From Candidatus Bacteroides intestinavium (GTDB taxonomy: Bacteria > Bacteroidota > Bacteroidia > Bacteroidales > Bacteroidaceae), in the NCBI GenBank assembly GCA_019118325.1, contig DWZE01000006.1:1-33409 (forward strand): DNA of 33,409 nt, read 5' to 3'. The translations under genes were made by a program, and so were the position numbers. This document shows positions 7,425-15,858 of the stretch, piece after piece; within the stretch, counting starts at the first letter, position 1, and each line of letters begins with the position of its first letter. The notes under the pieces were generated by a model, which worked only from the letters and a program-made list of their open reading frames with translations, did no database searches and had not been told where the DNA came from.

Positions 7425-7557
7425 GGGGTGACGGGTTTTGAGGGTTGACGGGGCTAAAGGTAGGGAGATTTCGGGAGGCTGGCAAGGGACGGGGGATTTT
7501 TTTGTGGGAAATGGGGGGATATGTCGTGTATTTCGTGTCGTCGTGTTTGTCATTATA

Positions 7558-7653
7558 CCGACATATCAACATGCCAATATACCCACATACCAATATACCC
7601 ACATACCAACATACCCATATGCCAATATACCCACATACCAATAACCAATATAC
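7558..7653. repeat. 16-bp tandem repeat array
   Basis: The unit CCAATATACCCACATA starts at 7574, 7590, 7606 (variant) and 7622, with a degenerate copy at 7558 and a broken copy from 7638, all in 16-bp register. On the minus strand the array is open in all frames and would give a Tyr/Gly/Trp-rich hydrophobic repeat, most likely not a real protein. Confidence 0.85.
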
Positions 7654-7664
7654 CAACATAACAC

Positions 7665-7710
7665 CCGCAGGTGTCGCTGCGCGGCCACCAGACGGCTAAG
7701 CAATGTTGGA
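7665..7710 (-). repeat. inverted partial copy of the 118-bp repeat
   Basis: This 46-bp segment is the reverse complement of the ends of the two direct repeats at 7794-7839 and 7927-7972, with few differences. It runs into a hairpin GGACCCC-GTT-GGGGTCC (7708-7724), equivalent in position to the hairpins in the direct copies. Confidence 0.8.
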
Positions 7711-7721
7711 CCCCGTTGGGG

Positions 7722-7839
7722 TCCCCGCGCCGTTCGGGAGGTATGCGGGACGTAAACCCCACGTAAATGTTCGTAACGCGGACCTCGTAGAGGTCCAACA
7801 ATGCTTAGCCGTCTGGTGGCCGCGTAGCGACACCTGCGG
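7722..7839 (+). repeat. 118-bp direct repeat, copy A
   Basis: It aligns without gaps to copy B (7855-7972), offset 133 bp. It holds a perfect hairpin GGACCTC-GTA-GAGGTCC at 7780-7796 followed by a conserved 46-bp tail (AATGCTTAGCCGTCTGGTGG and onward) ending in CACCTGCGG. Confidence 0.85.
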
Positions 7840-7854
7840 TATTATGAATCCGTG

Positions 7855-7972
7855 TCCCCGCGCCGTTCGGAAGGGAATCGGGACGTAAACCACACGTGTT
7901 TGTTTGTAACGCGGACCTCGTAGAGGTCCAACAATGCTTAGCCGTCTGGTGGCCGCGCAGCGACACCTGCGG
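7855..7972 (+). repeat. 118-bp direct repeat, copy B
   Basis: Second copy of the 118-bp unit, the same length as copy A. The first third differs from copy A at scattered sites, whereas the hairpin and tail are nearly identical, so the tail and hairpin look like the constrained part. Confidence 0.85.
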
Positions 7973-8017
7973 TGTGTGAGTTGGGGTGTCGTTCGGTGTG
8001 TGAGTTGGGGTGTATGT
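7970..8017 (+). repeat. 24-bp tandem repeat, two copies
   Basis: CGGTGTGTGAGTTGGGGTGT occurs twice with a 24-bp period, joined directly to the end of copy B of the 118-bp repeat. No gene is supported between 7425 and 8266; beyond the repeats I see only the hairpin at 8164-8193. Confidence 0.7.
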
Positions 8018-8163
8018 AATCCACCTCCCTCCTACGTCAACATGCAGAGTACCGTCTATCTGGGGATGCGCTGCAGCAAGGCGGTGTCGGGACAACGACC
8101 GGCGGGGGTGGCGGTGGCAGTGAAATCTTTTGGATAACCGGAGGCTTCCCTTCGTGACATATG

Positions 8164-8193
8164 AAAAAAGGAGGACGCGAGTCCTCCTTTTTT
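8164..8193 (-). terminator. Rho-independent terminator of the lipoprotein/exopolysaccharide gene block
   Basis: A perfect 13-bp stem (AAAAAAGGAGGAC and its complement) around the loop GCGA, with T6 at the end on either strand. It lies 73 bases downstream of the last minus-strand lipoprotein stop and can work in both directions. Confidence 0.85.
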
Positions 8194-8266
8194 GTGCAGT
8201 CCGTTTTTCGTCTCTGCTTATAAAACATCCGTTTGTCGCTGCAGGTTATGCCGCAGGTGCTAAGAA

Positions 8267-9130
8267 TCAGTTTTTGGGTATGCTGGCGCCTACCTCGGTC
8301 TTTTCGTCATCAGCCAGACGGATGACGTTGACACTGACCTTGATGTAGGGCGTGTCGCCCAAGCCGTCCTTGTCGAATTCTCCGTCTTCGTTTACAGCAC
8401 GGCCGCTAATGCCTCTGTACACATTGTACGATACTTTATAGCCGAATTCAGGTTGTCCTTCTTCCGGTTCTGTAACGGACTTGTCGTGGAGGCCTATTAT
8501 AGCTTTCAGGGTGACATCTACACCGCTGTTTTCCAGATTCTCTTCGCCGCCAATCCAATTAAGTTTGTCCTCGAAGCTGAAGAGTTCTTCGTACTCATCC
8601 AGCAGAACGCCGTTTTCCTCTTTCTGTTTCTGCTTCTTGTTTTCTACCCAAAGCCAGCATTCGAAAGAGTATACGTCATCGTAATTGGGATTGTATGTCA
8701 AAGACTCCAATCCTTCTACACGGACTTTCAACTCCTGGTCGCGCGTGATTTTGAATTTTTGCTTCGTCACGCCGTTTTCGCCTTTTATCGGCGTCACGTG
8801 CAAGGGGTCACCGTTCACGCGGATAGCGAAGTCATCGGCCTTCATGATATAGCCTTCGAACTGGGCCAATATGTTATCGGTATATGGCTGTATGTCGAAG
8901 TACACTTCATTGCCGGAAGCCTTCGTATCGGCAGCTTCATCCAATGCGCCTACACTCATTCCGACACCTTCTTCCGTGGTCATGGCGACAGAGGAGGGCA
9001 GATTTTCATCAATGACGGTGGTCTGTCCGTTGTCTCCATTGTTCTCCTGCGGGTTGTTGGGCATTTCGTCGGACGAGCAGGCTGCGAACAAGGCTGAAGC
9101 AGCAAATAGTGCTAATAAATGTTTCTTCAT
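8267..9130 (-). CDS. predicted surface lipoprotein, paralogue of the next upstream gene
   Basis: A 287-residue lipoprotein of unknown function. The signal MKKHLLALFAASALFAAC ends in a lipobox with Cys18, followed by SSDE; acidic residues right after the Cys resemble the Bacteroidetes signal for surface display. The mature protein resembles its upstream neighbour over most of its length: a TTEEGVGM segment, a DDFAIRVNGD segment, a FECWLWVENK segment and a C-terminal block GYKVSYNVYRGISGR followed by DTPYIKVSVNVIRLAD. The start at 9130 is chosen for the signal peptide; an in-frame ATG at 9223 adds unrelated sequence. A beta-sandwich adhesin or fimbrillin-like role is conceivable, but the usual fimbrillin motifs are not clear. 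It is the last gene before a strong terminator. Confidence 0.75.
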   Translation of the reverse strand: MKKHLLALFAASALFAACSSDEMPNNPQENNGDNGQTTVIDENLPSSVAMTTEEGVGMSVGALDEAADTKASGNEVYFDIQPYTDNILAQFEGYIMKADDFAIRVNGDPLHVTPIKGENGVTKQKFKITRDQELKVRVEGLESLTYNPNYDDVYSFECWLWVENKKQKQKEENGVLLDEYEELFSFEDKLNWIGGEENLENSGVDVTLKAIIGLHDKSVTEPEEGQPEFGYKVSYNVYRGISGRAVNEDGEFDKDGLGDTPYIKVSVNVIRLADDEKTEVGASIPKN

Positions 9131-9251
9131 ATTTGTTCTATTTCTATTTTTTAAGTTATACACAATCGAGTCAACTTGAAACTGGGATGGACTCCTCCTT
9201 TCCCAGCCATCTGATGCAGGCATTTAGCCGCAGCAACTTACGGATGTTATT

Positions 9252-10424
9252 TTATTTCTCTTCCCAAGTGTAGTAGATGGGGGTGAAGGTGGACTTCACG
9301 GTGTCGGCCACGCGCTTGACGTGGACGGACACCTTGATGTAGGGCGAGTCGCCGTAAGTGCTGGTGTAGTTGCCCTGGCCGTCCGTGGCGGGTCTGCCGC
9401 TGATGCCGCGGTAGACGTTGTAGCGTACCTCGTAGCCGTATTTCGGGCCATACCATGTGTAAGAGGTCAGGCACAGGCCGTCTTCACCGTCCGTCTGGCA
9501 GTTGATGTTGCAGCCGGCCTCGCTGTCCCCGCCTTCGGCATGGTTCACCCACTTGGCCTTCATGGATTCGTCAAAGAGTTGGCCGTAACCGCCCGTTCCA
9601 TCGTTCAGGGGCGCCTCGTTCTTCACCCACAGGTAGGCTTCGAACGTGTAGTCATAGCCGTTCTTCTCGGCAGGAATCTTGTCCAGCCCAAGGAGGCTGA
9701 TCTGCAGCCGGTCGTTCCCGTCTATGCCGATCAAGGCTTTGTTGCTGGTGGTGCTGATGCCGTCCAGCCAGGTAGCCGTCTTGATGTAGTCGCCGTTGAC
9801 GCGGATGTAGAAGTCATCGGTTTCCATCGTGAAGGCATTCTCCAGCACATCGCTCAGGTCGATGCAGAAGTCCAGGGTGATGTCCGAGCCGGGCACGGGA
9901 GTCTCTCCTTCATCGCCGCCGCCTTCACCGCCTTGGTCACCGCCTTCACCGTCGCCGGGGTTCTCACCCTCGCCGCCTTGGTCACCGCCTTGGTCCGGGG
10001 CTTGGTCGTCGCATTCTCCCTTGTAGTCTTCAGGAGCGCCTGTGTATTGGGGCGTGCAATGTTCACACTGATTGCCCTGCACGTTGCAGACCGGACAATC
10101 CGAGCCTTTGCCACATTGGCATTCCCATCTATTGCTATAATGGAAGCAATAGGCTTCGCATTCGGTGCACCATTGCCATTTGCCAACAACCCAGCCTTGG
10201 TAATCTTTGTCCAATTTGCCACGGGTCTCTGGTGCGTTGCTGGCGCTGCTGGCCATGATGCCGATACCTTCGTCCGTGCTTACGGCGAAGTAGGTGGCAG
10301 TCTCCACGGTGCCTGTTGCTCCGTTTCCATTGTTCTCGCCGCCGTTGATGTTGTTCATTTCATCGGATGAGCAGCCTGCAAACAGGGCCGCTGCGGCGAA
10401 CATTGCTAACAATTGTTTCTTCAT
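9252..10424 (-). CDS. predicted surface lipoprotein with Cys-rich module and acidic Gly-rich linker
   Basis: A 390-residue lipoprotein paralogous to the downstream gene. The signal ends at ALFAGC (Cys18) followed by SSDE, consistent with surface export. Shared parts are STDEGIGI (about 49-56), DDFYIRVNGD, FEAYLWVKNE and the C-terminal GYEVRYNVYRGISGR plus DSPYIKVSVHVKRVAD. What sets it apart is an extra stretch at residues 77-178: ten cysteines (86, 89, 93, 102, 104, 110, 113, 120, 123, 138), several in CxxC pairs, then a linker of DQGG/GEGG-type repeats. The Cys module could bind metal or form disulfides. It starts 61 bases after the DUF1573 gene, so it may be co-transcribed with the exopolysaccharide genes. 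Function unknown. Confidence 0.75.
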   Translation of the reverse strand: MKKQLLAMFAAAALFAGCSSDEMNNINGGENNGNGATGTVETATYFAVSTDEGIGIMASSASNAPETRGKLDKDYQGWVVGKWQWCTECEAYCFHYSNRWECQCGKGSDCPVCNVQGNQCEHCTPQYTGAPEDYKGECDDQAPDQGGDQGGEGENPGDGEGGDQGGEGGGDEGETPVPGSDITLDFCIDLSDVLENAFTMETDDFYIRVNGDYIKTATWLDGISTTSNKALIGIDGNDRLQISLLGLDKIPAEKNGYDYTFEAYLWVKNEAPLNDGTGGYGQLFDESMKAKWVNHAEGGDSEAGCNINCQTDGEDGLCLTSYTWYGPKYGYEVRYNVYRGISGRPATDGQGNYTSTYGDSPYIKVSVHVKRVADTVKSTFTPIYYTWEEK

Positions 10425-10485
10425 TTTTCTTTCAGTTTTTGATGGTTGGTTGATAAATACATTTGTTTCTCTCTCGTTCCCTCTC

Positions 10486-11082
10486 TCAATGCAGGTTGTC
10501 CTCCTCCCTCCACGGATACTGCTCGTGCGAGCGGCTGTCCTTCTCGATGTCCACGTAGTAGCCCTGCTCGTTGACCTCGCCGTCCACCTTGCCCTTGATG
10601 AGCTGGTTGCGCTCCACGGCCTCCTTGTACAGTTCCTCGTAGTCGCGGGTGTAGTCGGCGTGTGGGACGACGTTGGTGTCGAACACGAGTTTGACGATGC
10701 CGTTGGGCGGGACGTTGCAGTAGATGCGGATGACGTGCTGCACGTAGCCGATGTTCTTCGCGCTCTGGTAGGTGAACTTCAGGCGGATGCTCTTCTCGGG
10801 CAGTACCATGCGCGACGGGGGCATCGTGACGATGCAGCCGCACGAGGGCTGGATGTCGCGGATGATGAGCGGCTGGTCGCCCGTGTTGGTCAGGTCGTAT
10901 ATCAGGTTCAGTTCCTGCCCGGCGATGACGGGGTAGTAGTGGCGTACGGAGTCGGGCACCTCGACGGTGGTCATGCCGATGCGCTTCTTGCAGCCCGTCA
11001 GCGTGATGCAACCCAGCAGCACCAGCAGTACCCCTGCCGCTGCGCTCCATCGTTTGCCATATGTCGTCCATTTGCTCTGCAT
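10486..11082 (-). CDS. DUF1573 domain lipoprotein
   Basis: A 198-residue lipoprotein with a lipobox LTGC (Cys31) after a hydrophobic segment. Residues about 42-140 form a DUF1573 domain, recognised by LTNTGDQPLIIRDIQPSCGC (Cys81 and Cys83) and the following strand with RLKFTYQSAKNIGYVQ. DUF1573 is an Ig-like beta-sandwich common in Bacteroidetes envelope proteins; its biochemical role is not established. The C-terminal tail is charged and has no clear motif. It follows the DUF4838 gene after 26 bases, so it is almost certainly in the same transcript. Within an export locus it may be a periplasmic or surface accessory protein; that is inference. Confidence 0.85.
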   Translation of the reverse strand: MQSKWTTYGKRWSAAAGVLLVLLGCITLTGCKKRIGMTTVEVPDSVRHYYPVIAGQELNLIYDLTNTGDQPLIIRDIQPSCGCIVTMPPSRMVLPEKSIRLKFTYQSAKNIGYVQHVIRIYCNVPPNGIVKLVFDTNVVPHADYTRDYEELYKEAVERNQLIKGKVDGEVNEQGYYVDIEKDSRSHEQYPWREEDNLH

Positions 11083-11108
11083 ACTGTCTCTCTTGCCTCC
11101 TCTGTTTG

Positions 11109-12923
11109 CTAAAAAACATCGATTTCATCGACCGCTACGGTGGGTTTCCGCACCTCGTCGCTCTGCGTGATGCGCAGCTGCACCGGGGCGTCCGGCCGGA
11201 GCGTGGCGGCCCTGCACTTCAGTTTGTACTTGGTCCACGGCGTGGCTCCGCTCCCGCCGGGCACCACGGCCTCCCCCGCCTTGCGCCCGTCCTGCCACAG
11301 CTCCACCCGGTCGGGCAGGAAGATGCGCCACCGGGGGGCGGAGAGGAAGGACACCTCTACCACGGCCCCGCTGCGCACGGCTCCTGCGGGCAGCTGCCAC
11401 ACCGTCTCGCGGGCGGAGGAGATGAGCCAGCCCGTGTGGTAGTCCGTGGGCAGGGCATACCGCCCGTCGGTCAGCAGCGAGGCGTCCGTGTAGGCGCCGT
11501 CCGGCCGTGAGACGAACGCGGGCACCACGCCTTGCAGGGCGTCCGGGGCGGCGGCGTTCTCGGCCATCAGGTGGCGCCATTCCATCCTATATACGTTCAG
11601 CGGCCCGTTGGATTCGCGGTAATTGGCCATGTCGGCAAAGGCCTCGTGTCCCGCCAGCAGGTCCAGGCACTCGGCGGCGCGGGTGGCATCGTAGTCGGCG
11701 TGCGGGCGGCGCATCAGCTCCAGCCGTGTGTATTGCAGGGCGGTGAGCAGGCGGTTCAGCCTCCGGCGTTCGTCGCCCCCGGCTTTCCGCTTCAGGCGGT
11801 CCGCCTCGGCCATGAAATCCTCGAATCCATCGGGCTCCAGCCACGCTTCCACCGCGTCGCCGATGCCTCCGTACCAGGGCACCGTGGCCCGCCGGCGCAG
11901 CACTTCGTCCTCCCACGACAGGTAGTGGCGCGCCAGCGTGCGGCCCGCCACGGGGTAGTGGCGCTCCAGGTAGCCGGCGACGCACGTGTCCACCCGTGCT
12001 TCCGGGTCGCGCAGCAGGCAGGCCAGGGTGTGGGTCTGCACGTCGTCCAGGGCGGCGTAGCTCTGTCCGCTGCCGTTGAGGAAGATGCCGTCCACGCCCA
12101 TGCCCCGGTACCACCGGAGGCGTTGCTGCACGAGGCGGAGGCAGGGCCAGGGCGTCAGGTAGTCGTCGAAGTTGCGGATATAGTCCCACACGTAGACGTG
12201 CGTCACGGCCTTCCGCCACTCCGCCACCAGCGCGGCGAAGTTCCGGGCCTTCTTCCCTTTGTCAAATCCCGCCGCCATCGGCAGTTCCATGGCGCTGATG
12301 AGGACGCCCGCGTTCGGCGGCAGCGTGTCGCGCGGCGCCTGGCGGGTGGTCAGGTAGGCGGTGATGAAGAAGCGGTGGCGGGGGAAGCGTTTGGCCAGGC
12401 GCTTCGTCAGTTGTGCCACGGCGGGCGTGGCGTTCTGTGGCGTGTTGCCGGCGCGGCGGCAGGCATCGCAGGTGCAGGCGGTGTCATAGTCGTCCGGGGC
12501 GATGGCCACGCGGGCGCTCTCTTCGTCGCCGCAGTTGTCCAGTATGTACGTTTCCACCGCGCGGTAGAGGGCTTCGGACGAGAAGCACAGTTGCGCGGGG
12601 TCCTTCCGTCCGTCGACGGTGGCCTGTGCCTCCGCCGGCACGCCGTCGGCCAGGGCCGTCTTGCGCAGGTTGTGCCCCCAGATGAGCCAGTCGTAGTCCG
12701 GGTTGTGGGCGCCGTTGGCGGCCATCTGTGCGGGGGTGGCGTTGCAGGGCGTGTACAGGCCGCGGTATTCGAAGGCGGCCGTGCCGTCGCCGGGCGCAGA
12801 CGTGACGCGGCCCGCCGCCGTCTCCGTGCGGCCGCAAGCCGCGCAGAGGAGGAGCAGCAGGAGCAGCGCGTGGCCGAGGCCCGTGCGTCCGCCCGGATTA
12901 GAAGTGTATCTGCAACTGTACAT
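11109..12923 (-). CDS. DUF4838 domain lipoprotein, putative glycoside hydrolase-like component
   Basis: A 604-residue lipoprotein with a poly-Leu signal and Cys30 (LCAAC). The core resembles DUF4838: VAIAPDDYDTACTCDACRRA (Asp144-Asp145, Cys150, Cys152, Cys155), then a helix before FPRHRFFITAYLTTRQAP, then VYVWDYIRNFDDYLTPWP and GVDGIFLNGSGQSY. DUF4838 proteins look like TIM-barrel glycosidase relatives and occur near polysaccharide genes, but I know of no proven substrate. The C-terminal part (about 460-604) looks like a beta-sandwich, possibly carbohydrate-binding. The ATG overlaps the end of the TPR/barrel gene by 26 bases, which places it in the operon. By position it could play the part that PgaB's hydrolase domain plays in other exopolymer systems. 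Confidence 0.75.
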   Translation of the reverse strand: MYSCRYTSNPGGRTGLGHALLLLLLLCAACGRTETAAGRVTSAPGDGTAAFEYRGLYTPCNATPAQMAANGAHNPDYDWLIWGHNLRKTALADGVPAEAQATVDGRKDPAQLCFSSEALYRAVETYILDNCGDEESARVAIAPDDYDTACTCDACRRAGNTPQNATPAVAQLTKRLAKRFPRHRFFITAYLTTRQAPRDTLPPNAGVLISAMELPMAAGFDKGKKARNFAALVAEWRKAVTHVYVWDYIRNFDDYLTPWPCLRLVQQRLRWYRGMGVDGIFLNGSGQSYAALDDVQTHTLACLLRDPEARVDTCVAGYLERHYPVAGRTLARHYLSWEDEVLRRRATVPWYGGIGDAVEAWLEPDGFEDFMAEADRLKRKAGGDERRRLNRLLTALQYTRLELMRRPHADYDATRAAECLDLLAGHEAFADMANYRESNGPLNVYRMEWRHLMAENAAAPDALQGVVPAFVSRPDGAYTDASLLTDGRYALPTDYHTGWLISSARETVWQLPAGAVRSGAVVEVSFLSAPRWRIFLPDRVELWQDGRKAGEAVVPGGSGATPWTKYKLKCRAATLRPDAPVQLRITQSDEVRKPTVAVDEIDVF

Positions 12924-15858
12924 AGATGTTATATAAGTTCCTGTAATCTGTTTCTATATAGTCCCGGTAATCGCTCAGACCGCCTTCGCGGGCATTCATC
13001 TGGTTGTAGAACGTGCTCCACGTGCCCATCAGTCCGACGGAGATGTGCTTGTTGAACATGTAGCTGCCTCCCAGTCCCACCATGGTGTTCAGCTTGCTGA
13101 AGGTGCCGGGCATGGCGTACTCCAGCAGTCCGGCCTCGGGGGCGCTGCCCACGCTGCCGGTGGCGTAGACATTGGTGCGTCCGTCGCTCAGGGGGAAGAA
13201 CTTCACCGTAGTGGCGGCGTTGGCATACAGCTTCTTGTTGAGGATGTAGCCGTCCACCTTGCCGCTGACTCGGAAGTTGTTCCAGGTCTTGGCCAGGCCC
13301 AGTCCCGCGCTGTAGAGGTTGTGCCGGCGCTCGTTCCAGTGGTCGAAGATCCAGAATCCCTCGGCGTTCGGGTCGCCTTCCGGCTGCTCCCAGGCAAAGG
13401 TCTTGTCGTAGAGGCGGATCTTGCGGTAGGAGGCGTGCAGGTCCCATTCCACTTCCTTGTCCGTGGTGTAGGTGACCTTGGCCGTGGCGGACACTTGCGG
13501 GAAGTAGCGGCTGGCCCATGCGCCGTTCACCATGACGCTCCACTTGCGCGAGAAGTAGTGTTCCCATTCGGCCTGCAGCTGCACGCCTACGCCGCCCGGC
13601 ACCTGGTCCGTGGGGTCTTCGCCGGCTGCGCTGCCGTCCCGTCCTGCATAGTAGATGCGTCCGGTCAGGTTGTCGCGCTTCAGCTTGCGGGTGTAGGCGG
13701 CCGTGGCCACGGAGGTCAGGATGTCGGCCTCGCCGTAGCGGCCCTGCATGTACTCCAGGAACACCTCGTTCTTGTACGAGCGGCTCTGGAGCCCGTCCAG
13801 GTGGCGTTGGTGGCTCTTCATCTCCTGGGGCGCGGGTTTATACCTGCTCTGGTAGATGAAGGCCGAGTCGTACTGCTTCAGCGCCTCGTGGGCTGTTCCC
13901 TTGGCCAGCATCAGCGACGGGTTGTCCTCGTCGAAGAAGAGGGCGGTGTCCGCCACAGCCAGGGCTTCCTCCGGTTCGTGCTCCTTCAGCAGCTGGTACG
14001 TCCGTCCCTCGCTGCTCTCGGCAAAGGCGCCCACCAGTCCGGCGTTGTCCGGATAGGTGTCCAGCTCGGGACGGATGAGGTCGATGCCGCGCTGGAACTC
14101 CTTCTTGCGGATGTAGGACGAGGCCTGCTTCACGATGAAATCGGTCTCTTCCGGGTAGATGTTGCGTGCCGAGGCGGTGTAGCGGTCGAAGTCGTCGTGC
14201 CGTCCCAGCAGGGCCGACATGTTGATGGCCCAGGTCAGTCCCTCCTTCGACGAGGGGTTGACGTGCAGCAGGCGGTCGCTCTCCTGCAGGGCCTTGTAGC
14301 TGGCTCCCTTGTCGATGAGTCCCTTGATGTAGGGGATGGCCGTCTCCTCGTAGGCCGAAGCGTAGAGGGCGTGCATCTCCATCTGCGTGGTGTCCTGCAT
14401 GGCGGTCTCCAGTAGCCGCAGGGCTTCGTCGCCCCGTCCTTGCTTCTGGTAGGTGTCCGTCAGCTTCACGAGATACGTGGGATATTCCGGGCTGCTGGCG
14501 TGCAGCGAGTCGAGGGCGGCCACGGCGTTGTCATAGCGGCGCAGTTCGGTGTTGCAGGCGTAGACCTTGTTCCAGGCCGATGCCTTGATTTCCGGGTCGC
14601 GGGCATGGCGGGCGGCAAAGTCGGCATAGGGCAGCGCCTCGGCATAGAAGCGGTCGGCCATCAGCCGGTCGGCCTCCTGCATGCGGAGCAGGGCCAGTTC
14701 GTTGGCAATTTCCGCGTCGGAGGGATTCATTTCATAGAGCGTGTTCAGGGCGGTGAAGGCCTTGCCCTGGTTGCCCATGCGGCGGTAGACCACGTACTCC
14801 TTGTAGAGCAGCGCCGGCGTTTCGCCCCGCTTCTTCTTTGCCTCGTTGATGTAGTAGAGCGCGTCCTCGTCATAACGTCGCAGGAGGGCCGTGTTGACCA
14901 TGTAGTCCAGTGCTTCGTCGTTCTTGGTGCGCTCGTACACCTGTCCGTAGAGGGTGTACGGGTCGTTCATCTTGGCGGCGTTGGCAGCCTCGGCCAGCAG
15001 TCCGTTGTAGAATCCGGCCAGGCGTCCGCTGTGGTTGAAGCGCATGCGCTCCTTGACGTAGCTCAGCGCCTCCGGATAGCGTCCCTCGCCGGCCAGGATG
15101 CCCGCGCGCTTGATGATGAGTTCCGTGCTGCCCGGCAGGCGGGATGCGCCGCGCGCCGTCACCTCCAGAGCCTCGGTGGTGTTGCCTTGCTGCAACAGCA
15201 GGTTGCTGAGGTAGAGGTAGAAGTGGGCACTGTCCGGCATCACTCTCACCAGCTCGCGCAGGGCGTCGATGGAGCCGGCCTTGTCCTTCGACTTGTAGCT
15301 GCGGTAGAAGACTTCCTCCAGGCCGTAGGCATATTCGCGGGCTACGGCCGTGTCATTCGGATAAATCTGGTACAGGCGCTTCAGCAGGCGGTCGGCCTCG
15401 ACGTCGTTGCCCTGCAGGCGGTACAAGCCAATCTTCTTCCGCCACAAGCCTCGCCAGTAGGGGTTGATTTCCAGCAACTCGTTGACGTAGCAGATGGCGC
15501 TGGAGTAGTTCTTCGTCTCCTCCTCCACCTTGATGAGCAGTTGCTTGGCCCGGACGTTGTCGGGGTTGTCGCGGATGGAGAGGATGAGGTAGTAGCGCGC
15601 ATTGTCGTACTCCTTGTATTGGTAGTAATACTGTCCGTTCAGCTCGTTCAGGCCGGTGACATCGGGGAATTTCAACAGGCCCTGGTCCAGCAGCGTCTTG
15701 CCCTCGGCCCAGCGTCCTTGCTTGAACATGCCGCGCACGGTCACCTCGTAGTAATCGGGCGTCTTCAGCTTGTCATCGTCCAGCACATTGGCGGCGTACA
15801 AGCTGAGGAAACCGATGAACACGGCAATGAAGCTCAAGAGGCATCCGTTTCGTCTCAT
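12898..15858 (-). CDS. TPR scaffold with C-terminal outer-membrane beta-barrel (YaiO/PgaA-like exporter)
   Basis: A 986-residue envelope protein. A signal peptide (residues 1-23) is followed by about 650 residues of tetratricopeptide-like helical repeats, for example WAEGKTLLDQGLLKFPDVTG and EYDNARYYLILSIRDNPDN. The last 290 residues (about 695-986) are a beta-barrel of alternating strands, with YMQGRYGEADILTSVATAAY near the start and an end in VQLQIHF, the terminal Phe being the outer-membrane insertion signature. Residues 695 on resemble YaiO-type barrels. TPR plus barrel in one chain is the PgaA/BcsC design, in which the repeats guide a nascent polysaccharide to the pore. The start codon shares one base with the synthase stop (TGATG), which strongly ties the two functions together. 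Confidence 0.88.
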   Translation of the reverse strand: MRRNGCLLSFIAVFIGFLSLYAANVLDDDKLKTPDYYEVTVRGMFKQGRWAEGKTLLDQGLLKFPDVTGLNELNGQYYYQYKEYDNARYYLILSIRDNPDNVRAKQLLIKVEEETKNYSSAICYVNELLEINPYWRGLWRKKIGLYRLQGNDVEADRLLKRLYQIYPNDTAVAREYAYGLEEVFYRSYKSKDKAGSIDALRELVRVMPDSAHFYLYLSNLLLQQGNTTEALEVTARGASRLPGSTELIIKRAGILAGEGRYPEALSYVKERMRFNHSGRLAGFYNGLLAEAANAAKMNDPYTLYGQVYERTKNDEALDYMVNTALLRRYDEDALYYINEAKKKRGETPALLYKEYVVYRRMGNQGKAFTALNTLYEMNPSDAEIANELALLRMQEADRLMADRFYAEALPYADFAARHARDPEIKASAWNKVYACNTELRRYDNAVAALDSLHASSPEYPTYLVKLTDTYQKQGRGDEALRLLETAMQDTTQMEMHALYASAYEETAIPYIKGLIDKGASYKALQESDRLLHVNPSSKEGLTWAINMSALLGRHDDFDRYTASARNIYPEETDFIVKQASSYIRKKEFQRGIDLIRPELDTYPDNAGLVGAFAESSEGRTYQLLKEHEPEEALAVADTALFFDEDNPSLMLAKGTAHEALKQYDSAFIYQSRYKPAPQEMKSHQRHLDGLQSRSYKNEVFLEYMQGRYGEADILTSVATAAYTRKLKRDNLTGRIYYAGRDGSAAGEDPTDQVPGGVGVQLQAEWEHYFSRKWSVMVNGAWASRYFPQVSATAKVTYTTDKEVEWDLHASYRKIRLYDKTFAWEQPEGDPNAEGFWIFDHWNERRHNLYSAGLGLAKTWNNFRVSGKVDGYILNKKLYANAATTVKFFPLSDGRTNVYATGSVGSAPEAGLLEYAMPGTFSKLNTMVGLGGSYMFNKHISVGLMGTWSTFYNQMNAREGGLSDYRDYIETDYRNLYNIYVQLQIHF

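Noticed and set aside
7553..8100. Short ORFs in the repeat region 7553-8100 on both strands
   Set aside because: They are composed of the tandem and 118-bp repeats, have no signal of coding and change with the repeat frame.
8267..10424. Calling the two paralogous lipoproteins major fimbrial subunits
   Set aside because: They are lipoproteins with a repeated C-terminal block, but the usual fimbrillin motifs and the accompanying fimbrial genes (Mfa2/FimB anchors) are not visible.
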